Shown here in pieces: positions 16,443 to 24,944 of a stretch of 64,000 nt of DNA (position 1 is its first letter; every line of letters starts with the position of its first letter). Origin of the DNA: Niallia sp. FSL W8-0635 (GTDB taxonomy: Bacteria > Bacillota > Bacilli > Bacillales > Cytobacillaceae). The stretch is taken from positions 4,194,501 through 4,258,500 of the forward strand of contig NZ_JBBOYD010000001.1 in the NCBI RefSeq assembly GCF_038007965.1. The letters are read 5' to 3'. A program made the position numbers and the translations under genes. A model generated the notes under the pieces. The model was not told where the DNA came from and ran no database searches. It worked only from the letters and a program-made list of their open reading frames with translations.

Positions 16443-19400
16443 TTATAGCTTATTATAAAAAGTTTCCATCGCTTCTTGATTATACTCAGCATAATCAAAT
16501 TTAGCGGGTACAAAGGACTCTTTTTCATTGATAATCGATTCTAAACCTTGAGCCAATCCAGTAATGCTGTTTTCCACTAGCATTCCGTATTTGCCATTCT
16601 CTAAAACGGTACGATTCGCAACAATGTCTGTAGCAACAATCTTCATTTCTAGCGTCATTGCTTCTAATAACACCATTGGTTGGCCTTCATAATGGGATGA
16701 TAGAACAAAGCAATCACATTTCTTAATAAAACTAAACGGATTCTCCATTTGGCCCATTAAGTAAACAGAATCTTTTAATTCTAGGTCCTCGATAAGTTGA
16801 CTTAATTCATCATATAAGACACCTTTCCCTAAGATATAAAGCTTACTGTTTTTGTGTTTACTATGGAATAATGCAAAGGCATGAATGAGATTATCTTGAC
16901 CTTTCTCAGGAGACAATCTTCCCATATTTACAAAATTAATGTTCCCTTCTTGAGGTTCTGGGATAAATACATCGCCAACCTGAATTCCTAGTTCTTTTTG
17001 AACCTTTAACGCTCGACAATCTAACCAGCCTAAAGGTACGTCCTTTAAGATTAAATGAGAATAGCTACCTTTTTGCGTTGTAACCTCTTTATCGACTACC
17101 ACCATTTTTCCATTTAAAGCCTGGACTTTTTTAAGCACTTTTTTTGCTCCAGGCAGTCCATAAGGATTTGTCCAAATATAATCCTTTTGCCCTAGACATA
17201 TCTCAGCAATCTTTCTTACTTCGGCTTCTTTAATGACAACTGGCTGATCTTTAATTAATTCAAATGCTCGGTAATCTAGCCAACCAATTTGACTATCATT
17301 TATATAGAATTCATAATAGGTCCCTTTGCAAGTCTTATGAATGGTTTTAACTCTTGCAATTTCGCCTGTGTATTCAGCTGCCTTGCCCAATTTTTTAGCA
17401 TCCACATTCGGATACGCTTTTGTCCAAATATCATGATTATCCGCTTTAGAAATTCTTGCATACATCGTATGGCTAATGTTTCGTTCTTCCAGCGTTCTAT
17501 CATCAATATGATCGATAAACTTTTGATGCTCTTTGTAATTTTTTTCAAACAGCTTTTGTCTTTGTTTCGTAATAGCTGCTTGCTTCGCCTTAGGCATATC
17601 AGCTGTTAACGTATATTCTTCCATGAATTGCAATGCGGAAATATCAATCCAACCAATGATGACTCCATTAACAGAGAATTGACAGTAAACACCATGCTGT
17701 GTGCTAGCTTCCTTCGTAATAGAAACAATAATATCTTTATAATCATAACTAGTAGAAACCTTTTTCATGCCTGCAACCTTATATGGTAAAGACCAAATAT
17801 GATTTCCTCTAGGTCTAATGATCATTCCCACTTTATCAATATCTTTCTCTTCGATGATGGAATCTGGCAAAATCTTTAGCGCTTGCCCTTTAATCCAGCC
17901 GATCATTTGATTATTATAGCTAAATTTATAATACATATTTCCATCTACTTTTGCTTCTCTGGAAATGAGAATTTCTGCTTGATTTAACGCCTTATCTAAA
18001 TTATCCGGTTTTGCATTTGGTTGATTTGGCAATGTATTCCACACAGGATACTTGTCAAACTTCTTAATGATTGCTCTTGCCTTAAAGAAAGAAGAGATTT
18101 TTTCCTTTACTTCTTTCGTTTCTTCCTTCTTCTCAAGCTGCAGAATTTTATCTGGATTAATGGAGTTCATAATATAATCAAACTTTTCATAATCTGCATA
18201 CTCTGCTAAATTCTTTCTGTTTAATTCCATCGTACCTTTTGATACACTGACTAATTTATCAAAACGATTATAAATAGAGAAAAGTCCTCTTAAATTAATG
18301 CGATGGGGTCTTCTTTTATTAATGACTTTCTCGCTTTCTGATAGTAAATCATTATGCATATAACAGATTTTTTTCTTCGCATCTGCCACAATTAAGTATT
18401 TTGCCCAATAGAGACTATATCCACTGAAATCGATGATGTAATCAAACTTAGCTTTTCCAAATAGACGTTCATGCTCTCTAACATAGGCTTTCTCAGGGAA
18501 GAATCTTTTTCCTAAAAAGCCTCTTGCCCCTCTATTATGAACAAATCGATCACGATAAATTTCCATTATGCTATATACAGGCAATCCTGGCTTGAAAAGG
18601 AAGCGAACATTCTTATTAACCTTACTGATATTGTTAAGAACTTCCTGTGAATGAGGAGTACCAGTAAAGCAGCTGACATCAAATTTATCGTAGTCAATGT
18701 TATTCATTAAATTAATAAAGGAAGAGGTAATCCCATTATCTCGCATGCCACCAGGATAGATAAGAATCTTTTCTTTCTTAGTGTCCAAATCCTTTCCTAC
18801 ATTTAACTTATTTTGTTTCTTAAAGATATACTGAACAACTCTTTCTGTAACCTTCCCATCATCATGGTTAACAAATCTTTTCTGCATTACTTGATAGTTA
18901 TTCTTGTAACTATCATGAACCAATTCAATGTTGCTAATTGCTTCTGCCAATTCCTTTATATTTAATAGAATAGGACCTGGAAGCTCATCATTGGATAAGT
19001 ATTGTCCTCTTTCCTCGCTATAAACATCGTTATCCCACATATAGAATAAGATAGGTTTATTCGTTACAAGGAAATCAAAGAAGATACTTGAATAATCCGT
19101 TACTAATATATCCACTGTGGAAAGCAATTCATTTGTATCAACAAAATCAGGAACCAATTTAGTAGATAATTCCTCACTCTTAGCAGCTTCTTTATATAAA
19201 TATGGATGTACCTTTACCAAGACATTGTACTTATCGCCGACTTTCTCTTCTAAATAATGTAAATCCGCATTAATCTGCAGCACGTCATTATTTACTTTGG
19301 AAACATTTGTCCCCTTCCATGTTGGCGCATATAAGATATTTTCTTTCTTGTCTTCTAGCTTTAATCCTAAACCTCGTAGGAATTCATTATACTCCTGTGG

Positions 19401-20045
19401 ATTTGTGTTGATTGTGCCATCGATTCTTGGATAGCCCTCTTCCACAATCTCCCCTTTATACAAGCCATTTAATTTATAGCTATCTGTAAACATTCTTGTA
19501 GTATGTGCATTAGGACTTAACAGATATTGCGCACTTAAAAAATTTCTTAGTACGTTCTGTGAATGAGATGGATTTCCTGGGATATCAAATCCCATGCTTT
19601 TAAGCGGCGTACCATGCCATGTATTAATATATGTTTGTTCTTTTTTCGGAATAAAAAAAGATTGAAACGTTGAATTATTAATTAAGTATTCACTAGAAGC
19701 TAAGCTTTTTAAGTATTCTTTTGAATTACGTTTCACGAACTTAACATTAGACATACCCTCATAATCCTTTATTACATGGGAAAGAGCATCGAAATCGGCA
19801 ATCGACCAAATATGTTGATAACCACTGAAATCAGGATGATTTAACATATACTTAAACATCGCATAGGGACTATCTGTCATACTGTTTCCATCGCGACTTT
19901 CATACATAATTGTATTTTTCTTCACATGAATAGAAGTATAATATTTCGCATATCGATTTACACGTCTATGGTTATCCTTCGTTAAATAATTAAAGACAGG
20001 CTCTTTTATGAAGTTTATCTTTCTTTTTAATACCTTCTTATTCAC
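16443..20045 (-). CDS. CDP-glycerol glycerophosphotransferase fused to a GT4 glycosyltransferase interrupted by GW repeats
   Basis: Residues about 1-400 are a TagB/TagF-type CDP-glycerol glycerophosphotransferase: NTWHGTPLKSMG near 145, VKVHPYLY, and TDYSSIFFDF near 320. From about 425 a GT-B enzyme begins (KILIYPGGMRDNGITSSF). Its second lobe appears only near 1035 (FVNMGRLSPEKGQDN, then HYEGQPMVLLEAMTLEM). Between the lobes are four SH3-like GW repeats ending in IGWIKGQAL, IGWIDISAL, IGWLDYRAF and LGWLDCRAL (about 710-1015). The GTG at 20045 is preferred over TTG at 20057, which abuts GGGG. The enzyme probably polymerises or primes glycerol phosphate and adds a sugar. No signal peptide is present. 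Confidence 0.88.
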   Translation of the reverse strand: MNKKVLKRKINFIKEPVFNYLTKDNHRRVNRYAKYYTSIHVKKNTIMYESRDGNSMTDSPYAMFKYMLNHPDFSGYQHIWSIADFDALSHVIKDYEGMSNVKFVKRNSKEYLKSLASSEYLINNSTFQSFFIPKKEQTYINTWHGTPLKSMGFDIPGNPSHSQNVLRNFLSAQYLLSPNAHTTRMFTDSYKLNGLYKGEIVEEGYPRIDGTINTNPQEYNEFLRGLGLKLEDKKENILYAPTWKGTNVSKVNNDVLQINADLHYLEEKVGDKYNVLVKVHPYLYKEAAKSEELSTKLVPDFVDTNELLSTVDILVTDYSSIFFDFLVTNKPILFYMWDNDVYSEERGQYLSNDELPGPILLNIKELAEAISNIELVHDSYKNNYQVMQKRFVNHDDGKVTERVVQYIFKKQNKLNVGKDLDTKKEKILIYPGGMRDNGITSSFINLMNNIDYDKFDVSCFTGTPHSQEVLNNISKVNKNVRFLFKPGLPVYSIMEIYRDRFVHNRGARGFLGKRFFPEKAYVREHERLFGKAKFDYIIDFSGYSLYWAKYLIVADAKKKICYMHNDLLSESEKVINKRRPHRINLRGLFSIYNRFDKLVSVSKGTMELNRKNLAEYADYEKFDYIMNSINPDKILQLEKKEETKEVKEKISSFFKARAIIKKFDKYPVWNTLPNQPNAKPDNLDKALNQAEILISREAKVDGNMYYKFSYNNQMIGWIKGQALKILPDSIIEEKDIDKVGMIIRPRGNHIWSLPYKVAGMKKVSTSYDYKDIIVSITKEASTQHGVYCQFSVNGVIIGWIDISALQFMEEYTLTADMPKAKQAAITKQRQKLFEKNYKEHQKFIDHIDDRTLEERNISHTMYARISKADNHDIWTKAYPNVDAKKLGKAAEYTGEIARVKTIHKTCKGTYYEFYINDSQIGWLDYRAFELIKDQPVVIKEAEVRKIAEICLGQKDYIWTNPYGLPGAKKVLKKVQALNGKMVVVDKEVTTQKGSYSHLILKDVPLGWLDCRALKVQKELGIQVGDVFIPEPQEGNINFVNMGRLSPEKGQDNLIHAFALFHSKHKNSKLYILGKGVLYDELSQLIEDLELKDSVYLMGQMENPFSFIKKCDCFVLSSHYEGQPMVLLEAMTLEMKIVATDIVANRTVLENGKYGMLVENSITGLAQGLESIINEKESFVPAKFDYAEYNQEAMETFYNKL

Positions 20046-20135
20046 TACCGTATACAACCCCTTTAGTTTGCTATCATCACTTTATGTTTAGATTATATCT
20101 ATGTGAAAAAAATTCATTATTTTCGCTTGCACAAA

Positions 20136-20167
20136 GAAAAAGGTCACCTATTTCTAGACATGACCTT
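20136..20167 (-). terminator. Terminator between tagD and the fusion gene
   Basis: On the minus strand AAGGTCA pairs with TGACCTT, followed by TTTCTTT. It lies 120 bp downstream of tagD, so tagD may be transcribed separately. Confidence 0.75.
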
Positions 20168-20287
20168 CTCTTCTCATTTCTCAATAAAAGAAGAGTTCTT
20201 GATTAGAATCCCTAGTTAGATTCAACCATTCACTTAAAGTATGAATATACTTCTTTTGAAAAATTCAAACCTTCTTACCAGCATTTT

Positions 20288-20680
20288 TTATTTCACACCA
20301 GCAAGCTCTTTTTTAATTTGAGTAGTAGAAATACCATTTGTTCGTGGTAAATAGATAACATCGCAATACTGGTTCAAGAAATCGAATTTCCCTTCCCAAT
20401 CATCTCCCATAACAAAGAGATCAATATTATGATTTACAACGTCCTCTACTTTTTGCTCCCAGGTATGTTCTGGAATAACTTCGTCCACATATTTAATTGC
20501 TTCTAAGATTAACTTTCTATTTTCATAGTTATGGAAGGACTTTTTCCCTTTTATTTTATTAAATTCATCTGAAGAGATAGCAACAACCAAATAGTCCCCT
20601 AAACTTTTTGCTCTTCTTAATAAATTTATATGCCCCCAATGCAATAAATCAAATGTTCCATAAGTGATTACTTTTTTCAC
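20288..20680 (-). CDS. tagD: Glycerol-3-phosphate cytidylyltransferase
   Basis: This 130-residue nucleotidyltransferase contains GTFDLLHWGHINLLRRAK (the HxGH CTP-binding motif) near residue 8 and the ISTTQIK motif at the C-terminus. The length equals TagD/TarD. It makes CDP-glycerol from CTP and glycerol 3-phosphate, the donor used by the fusion enzyme encoded downstream. A GTG start at 20680 follows GGGAGAGTGA. It lies at the head of the minus-strand wall-polymer genes. Confidence 0.96.
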   Translation of the reverse strand: MKKVITYGTFDLLHWGHINLLRRAKSLGDYLVVAISSDEFNKIKGKKSFHNYENRKLILEAIKYVDEVIPEHTWEQKVEDVVNHNIDLFVMGDDWEGKFDFLNQYCDVIYLPRTNGISTTQIKKELAGVK

Positions 20681-21396
20681 GATTTATCACTCTCCCTTGT
20701 CCATTTTTATTGAGCTTCTATGTAAACAAAAAATTAATATAATCTTTACAAAAAATGCATATCCCGATTTAAATCTATCTATTACAATACAAATATCAAC
20801 AAGTTTACACAATATCTCTACAAACAATGTTATATTTTTGTAGAAAGTGTAATGTATAACCAATAAATTTAATAGAAATGAAATTATTATCATTTTCAGG
20901 AAAATAGATAAATTCAGAATGAAAATTAATAAATAATTTCTGTTTTTTCATAATTTTCAAACACACAAACATACAATTTAGCACATATAAATTTCTATTG
21001 TGCACCTGATCAAAAAATCAAATTTTTCCACAACCTCAAAGTTTATAGTTATATAGTATAGCATTATTATTTTAATTGTCATGGGTATTTCTTTGGAGCT
21101 TCCGTTCTTAACTTCTAGTAAATTAGTACTTAAAAATATAAAAAAAGGGCTCTGAATAAGCTTTTCAGAGCCCTTTTTTTATATTTACCTTCTTTTTTCC
21201 TAATTTTCTCTTCTTGTCTCTAATCAAGAAATAGACTCTTGATGTTCATTTAAATTTAGGTCTATTCTCGAAAATATATAGCCACCCAATGATTGAAAGG
21301 GTTTTCATTATATTAGATCTTGTTAAATTAATGAGGCTTTATTATCCCTATAATAAGTAAATCTTCTAAATGAATAAGCTTTTTGTAGATTTGTTA
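20681..21396. other. AT-rich intergenic region upstream of tagD
   Basis: Apart from the terminator at 21140-21181, I see no supported gene here. Short minus-strand frames (20687-21005) have no ribosome binding site and low-complexity AT-rich sequence. The tagD promoter must lie in the part near 20700-20850, but no strong consensus hexamers stand out. Confidence 0.5.
21140..21181. terminator. Strong symmetrical terminator
   Basis: AAAGGGCTCTGAA pairs with TTCAGAGCCCTTT and is flanked by A7 and T7. It can terminate in both directions; the minus-strand peptide gene at 21397-21552 is the likely client. Confidence 0.9.
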
Positions 21397-21552
21397 TCAA
21401 ATATAATAGCTATTGGGATTTGGAATTGTTTCCTCTTCTCTTCTATATTCAATAGTATCACCATTCAAATACTCATACTCTTCAAAATCCTTTTCTACAA
21501 CCTGGATTTCTTCTTCTCTTTTCACAAATCTCTCTTTAAGTTTCTTTAACAT
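21397..21552 (-). CDS. Small acidic/basic protein of 51 residues, unknown
   Basis: The ATG at 21552 is preceded by GAGGTGA at ideal spacing, and the frame encodes MLKKLKERFVKREEE, then an acidic tyrosine-rich tail ending NPNSYYI. It is followed, after about 215 bp, by a strong terminator. The N-terminus is amphipathic, with no signal peptide or membrane helix. I do not recognise the family. Its MLKKL start and GAGGTG leader faintly recall the peptide family at 24333-26083, but the diagnostic core is absent. Confidence 0.6.
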   Translation of the reverse strand: MLKKLKERFVKREEEIQVVEKDFEEYEYLNGDTIEYRREEETIPNPNSYYI

Positions 21553-22028
21553 AAACTCACCTCATTTAATAACTTGATTAAGTAATATTTTAGTTATGGA
21601 TTGTTAAAATTGTGTTTGTTTTCTACTAACTTTTGTTAAGTATTATGGTGAGAATTATTATTCTTAGAAAAATTACTCCTTAATTCCTATTAATAGAAAA
21701 TAAAAGAATGCAACATTATCCAATAAAGCGTTTTCACTCTATATCTGAAGCATCTTATAGATACATATTACCACGTCAACCAAATGATTACGATAAATAT
21801 ATTTAATAAAAATAAAACTTTTTTCCTTTGTAGTAGTTCTTCTTATCTATAACCTTTTTATCAAAAGTTTAATCAATAAGGTATTATTTACAGTGTTATA
21901 CCTATAATAATAGAAGTTTTATGAAAAATAGATTGGCGTGAATACTAGTCCTTTTTCCTTATATAAGATTACATCAGGCTCGTTACTCCTTGTCATATTA
22001 CAATTTATTTACTCCTGTCTTAAGGTGC
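21553..22028. other. AT-rich intergenic region, no gene seen
   Basis: This stretch has no frame with a ribosome binding site. It presumably holds the promoter of the 51-residue gene. A 12-of-14 match to a cre box lies at 21723-21736 (minus orientation), which I regard as weak. Confidence 0.4.
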
Positions 22029-22056
22029 TTGGGTTCGTCCCTTCCTATGCTATAAT
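22029..22056 (+). promoter_or_regulatory. Probable sigma-A promoter of the MscS gene
   Basis: TTGGGT and TATAAT are separated by 16 bp. They lie 20 bp upstream of the start codon, with GAGGTGAT between. Confidence 0.6.
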
Positions 22057-22076
22057 GTTTTTCGAGGTGATTTTAG

Positions 22077-23192
22077 ATGAGTGATTTACAAGTATGGTCA
22101 CAATGGGAGCGATTTATCGCTGCGTTTGAGCGTTTCAACTGGATTGATATAGGTATCGCCTTACTAATCTTTCTTGTATTCTTAGGGTTTAGAAAGCTAT
22201 TTACAACCTATATTTTCAAGTTAGTGTTAGGAATGGTAAAGAAACTACCAGTAGATATTGTTTCAAAAATATTATTAGCGTTTGAAAAACCACTTCGTTG
22301 GTTCTGGGTCATTATCGGAACTTACTTGGCATTAACCTATTTGCCATTTCCGATTACTACGTTCAAATTTGTACAACTAATATACAAGTCTTTTATTATC
22401 GGATTAGCCGGTTGGGGAATTTTCAATTATTTTTCCGATCAATCCAATCCTTTTGAACGAATGATATCAAAAACAAAGTTAGATTCAGATAGTATGCTGA
22501 TTCCTTTCTTAGGAAGAGTATTCCGCATGCTTGTCGTTATCTTTACGGCTGTTAGCATTCTAGATACATGGGATATTCAAATTGGTGCCTTTGTTGCTGG
22601 TCTCGGGGTTGCTGGACTTGCCTTCTCCCTAGCAGCACAGGACACGGTTGCTAACTTCTTCGGCGGTGTCGTCATTATTACGGAAAAGCCATTTTCTAAG
22701 GGCGACTGGATTCAAACTCCTTCTGTGGAAGGAACAGTCGAGGATATTTCATTTCGTAGTACACAAATTCGTACATTTGCTGATTCGGTTGTGACCGTTC
22801 CTAACTCGAAGCTTTCCAATGAAGCGATAACGAACTGGTCGAAGATGTCGAAGCGACAAATCAGCTATGAATTGGCGGTCTCTTATCACACGCCAAACGA
22901 AAAATTAAAGGCTGCTTTATTGGAAATAGAAGAAATGCTACGTGCAAATCCTGGTGTAAATCAAGATGTCATCATGGTACGCTTCAGTGAATTCCGTGAT
23001 TACAGCTTAGGCGTATTCGTCTATTTCTTCACAAATACAACCGTTTGGGCTGAATATTTAGGAGTCAAAGAAGAAACCAATTTAGGAATTCTTAACATTT
23101 TAGAAAAACATGGAATTGAAATTGCATTACCTAGTCAGCAGATTTATTTGCCGGAGAAAGAGGAAGGGAAGAAATTGATGGCTGGGGAGTGA
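22077..23192 (+). CDS. MscS-family mechanosensitive channel
   Basis: This 371-residue protein has three or four N-terminal hydrophobic helices. The pore-lining helix AGLGVAGLAFSLAAQDTVANFFGG near residue 190 is diagnostic of MscS. It is followed by the beta domain (EKPFSKGDWIQTPSVEGTVEDISFRSTQIR). It releases osmolytes on hypo-osmotic shock. GAGGTGAT precedes the ATG. Its 3' end is duplicated about 500 bp downstream, as listed separately. Confidence 0.95.
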   Translation: MSDLQVWSQWERFIAAFERFNWIDIGIALLIFLVFLGFRKLFTTYIFKLVLGMVKKLPVDIVSKILLAFEKPLRWFWVIIGTYLALTYLPFPITTFKFVQLIYKSFIIGLAGWGIFNYFSDQSNPFERMISKTKLDSDSMLIPFLGRVFRMLVVIFTAVSILDTWDIQIGAFVAGLGVAGLAFSLAAQDTVANFFGGVVIITEKPFSKGDWIQTPSVEGTVEDISFRSTQIRTFADSVVTVPNSKLSNEAITNWSKMSKRQISYELAVSYHTPNEKLKAALLEIEEMLRANPGVNQDVIMVRFSEFRDYSLGVFVYFFTNTTVWAEYLGVKEETNLGILNILEKHGIEIALPSQQIYLPEKEEGKKLMAGE

Positions 23193-23258
23193 GGGGTTTT
23201 GGTAGAAGACAAGGTACGGAGGTGCCTTGTCTTTTTTTGTTTGTTTGTTGGGCTGGGG

Positions 23259-23402
23259 TTGGCTGATATATTTGTAGGTTGGCTGATTTTCTCCTCTCTT
23301 TGGCTGATTTATTTCTAGTTTGGCTGATTTTCTCCTCTGTTTGGCTGATTTATTTCTAGTTTGGCTGATTTCCTCCTCTCTTTGGCTGATTTTCTTTTTT
23401 TT
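23259..23402. repeat. TTGGCTGAT tandem array, 7 units
   Basis: Core TTGGCTGAT starts at 23259, 23279, 23300, 23320, 23341, 23361 and 23382, a strict alternation of 20 and 21 nt. Two spacer types alternate (TTATTTCTAG-like and TTCTCCTCT-like). It lies just downstream of the MscS gene. The minus-strand frame through it (23127-23414) has no independent support as a gene. Confidence 0.9.
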
Positions 23403-23597
23403 TCGTTGATTCACCCATCACTTTCGCTGCTCCCTCCACTAATTTCAGCTTATCCACACCACACAATTGTTTATTTGTCGTTTTTTTGCATAAGAACACT
23501 AATTCAATGAGTAAATTCTGTTGGGAAACTGGTTGTTCCGATATATCTTAGAAGGGAATACTGTCCTTTCCAGAAATACACTTTTTGAACTTTGTCT

Positions 23598-23616
23598 TTT
23601 TATGGTGCCTGGCACC
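23598..23616. repeat. GGTGCCTGGCACC palindrome, copy 1
   Basis: A perfect 6-bp stem GGTGCC/GGCACC around T, preceded by TGTCTTTTTAT. The same word recurs at 26223-26249 and 26340-26381, there with longer stems. Confidence 0.8.
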
Positions 23617-23626
23617 GATACTTGTG

Positions 23627-23690
23627 CCTAGTCAGCAGATTTATTTGCCAGAGAAAGAGGAAGGGAAAAAGTTGATGGCTGGGGAGTGAG
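23627..23690 (+). pseudogene. Duplicated 3' end of the MscS gene
   Basis: These 64 bp match 23130-23193, the last 21 codons of the channel gene with its stop, at 61 of 64 positions. It lacks a start and upstream coding sequence, so it is a non-functional fragment. The TTGGCTGAT array lies between original and copy. Confidence 0.9.
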
Positions 23691-23846
23691 CTACTATTCA
23701 CTTCTCTTCTATTAAGAGGAGATAAGTAAATAGAATTGTTATTCCATGTACCACTTCAGGTCATTCCACCTATTTTTCCTATGAGCTGTTAGGCCAACGT
23801 TTTTTATGGGTAAAGGGACTTGTCATCTTTGGGGAGTGTTTTTTAC

Positions 23847-23960
23847 ATGGGAAACGGAAAATTTATTAAGGGCTTCACGATTGGATTAGGCATCAGTATT
23901 CCCTTATGGACTTCTTTCTTTGGATGGATAAAGCTGCTATTGCATATTTTGGAAAAATAA
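23847..23960 (+). CDS. Small membrane protein of 37 residues
   Basis: ATG at 23847 is preceded by GGGGAGTG (about 9 bases away). The product is MGNGKFIKGFTIGLG followed by a hydrophobic helix and an aromatic, lysine-containing end, LWTSFFGWIKLLLHILEK. One transmembrane segment is likely. It is followed by a strong terminator at 24040-24084, which supports a separate small transcription unit. I do not recognise a named family. Confidence 0.6.
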   Translation: MGNGKFIKGFTIGLGISIPLWTSFFGWIKLLLHILEK

Positions 23961-24039
23961 TGATTCTTCCATTTCCATGCATTTTGGTTTTCGGTTAGAT
24001 ACATAGTGGTGAAAGCAAGAGAATAACTGATGACTGGGG

Positions 24040-24084
24040 GGACAGACCTTTTGTGCATTTAGCGCATGGAAGGTCTGTCCTTTT
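24040..24084 (+). terminator. Terminator after the 37-residue gene
   Basis: A perfect 11-bp stem GGACAGACCTT/AAGGTCTGTCC with a 19-base loop is followed by TTTT. Confidence 0.85.
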
Positions 24085-24239
24085 ATTATTGCTAAATAAC
24101 TACTTTGCTTACGCATTTACCATATTCCTCTGGCTTCTCTATATTTAGTTCCTTCCCCTAATGGTGCATTTAATTATTGCTATTTGTTAAAGTTCTATTA
24201 GGCAAAAAGATACTTATTAACTATCCTAATTACCTGTAA

Positions 24240-24253
24240 TTAAAACGCTTACA
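24240..24253 (+). promoter_or_regulatory. cre-like box upstream of the first peptide gene
   Basis: TTAAAACGCTTACA matches the CcpA cre consensus TGWAANCGNTNWCA at 13 of 14 positions. It lies about 80 bp before the start codon at 24333. The other two family members lack an obvious equivalent. Confidence 0.4.
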
Positions 24254-24332
24254 AAAATAATATACAAGTACAAAATATTGTTGTAAAATAAGGATATAAG
24301 CTAATGATTCTAACGAAATGAGGTGCTTTAAA

Positions 24333-24443
24333 ATGTTGGAAAAATTGTTCAACTATATTATGGAAAAACCGTTATTAAGTGCCGAAGATAATTTAGAGTA
24401 TGAATTTCTATTGGAAGAAGAATATCTAGCTAGTGAAATTTAG
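24333..24443 (+). CDS. EKPLLSAEDN-family small peptide, member 1 (36 residues)
   Basis: The peptide is MLEKLFNYIMEKPLLSAEDN followed by LEYEFLLEEEYLASEI. The leader ACGAAATGAGGTGCTTTAAA is nearly identical to those of members 2 and 3 and contains the ribosome binding site GAGGTG. A dedicated terminator follows. The N-terminus is amphipathic and the C-terminus acidic; there is no signal peptide. After its TAG the DNA continues with a stretch homologous to the last codons of member 2 (AAATATCATTAATATA). Member 1 has therefore probably lost its last six residues to a new stop codon. The function is unknown. Confidence 0.8.
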   Translation: MLEKLFNYIMEKPLLSAEDNLEYEFLLEEEYLASEI

Positions 24444-24501
24444 ATGAAAAAATATCATTAATATATAAAAAGTCCTTTTTAGATACATTCCTAACGTGGA
24501 C

Positions 24502-24536
24502 AGAGGTTCGGATGCTGCATTCCGAACCTCTTTTTT
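24502..24536 (+). terminator. Terminator of peptide gene 1
   Basis: A perfect stem AGAGGTTCGGA/TCCGAACCTCT around an 8-base loop, then TTTTT. Confidence 0.92.
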
Positions 24537-24652
24537 GTTTTTATTCCTCCTTTTAGCGGATTACCTATCAAGTAAGAGCAAGGAAGAAAATAAAGCCAGA
24601 ATAACATTGGTTTTTTTTACGGATAATATCTTCTAATTGAGGAGGTGGCAAT

Positions 24653-24838
24653 ATGAAATGGAATGGTGCAAAAAAAATAATTTGGCTATTAATAGCGAGC
24701 ACGCTTTTATCAACTATATTTAGTACGTTTATGATGATTTTAAGCATGAAAATTAAAAATGATGTATCCTTTCTAAGAAGAAAATTATGTAATTCAGGTG
24801 ACAATGCTATAAGATTTCAAAAGTATCGGAAACCATAG
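24653..24838 (+). CDS. Small membrane protein of 61 residues
   Basis: ATG at 24653 is preceded by a near-perfect GAGGAGGTGG ribosome binding site. The product begins MKWNGAKKIIWLLIASTLLS and has one long hydrophobic helix (about residues 8-32) followed by a basic tail ending FQKYRKP. It lies between peptide genes 1 and 2 and has a terminator at 24914-24943. I do not recognise the family; a small single-pass regulator or anchor is possible. Confidence 0.65.
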   Translation: MKWNGAKKIIWLLIASTLLSTIFSTFMMILSMKIKNDVSFLRRKLCNSGDNAIRFQKYRKP

Positions 24839-24913
24839 CATTTGTTTATATAATCGCTGCCTTTTTTCATTGCTGGTACCGCTATTTGTTCTCTTTAAAT
24901 GGCTAAAATGCTT

Positions 24914-24943
24914 AAGGGTTCTCTCCTATCGAGAATCCTTTTT
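24914..24943. terminator. Shared terminator of the 61-residue gene and the HIT gene
   Basis: AAGGGTTCTC pairs with GAGAATCCTT (one G-T pair) around 7 bases, then TTT. It lies between convergent genes. Confidence 0.8.
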
Positions 24944-24944
24944 G

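Noticed and set aside
20687..21005. Minus-strand frames of 66-68 codons upstream of tagD
   Set aside because: They are AT-rich low-complexity sequence, overlap each other and lack a ribosome site. The region is better read as tagD leader.
21723..21736. cre box upstream of the 51-residue gene
   Set aside because: Only 12 of 14 positions match and the conserved CA end is missing.
23127..23414. Minus-strand 95-codon frame opposite the MscS gene end
   Set aside because: It is composed of the short TTGGCTGAT array plus antisense of the channel gene, without a ribosome site.
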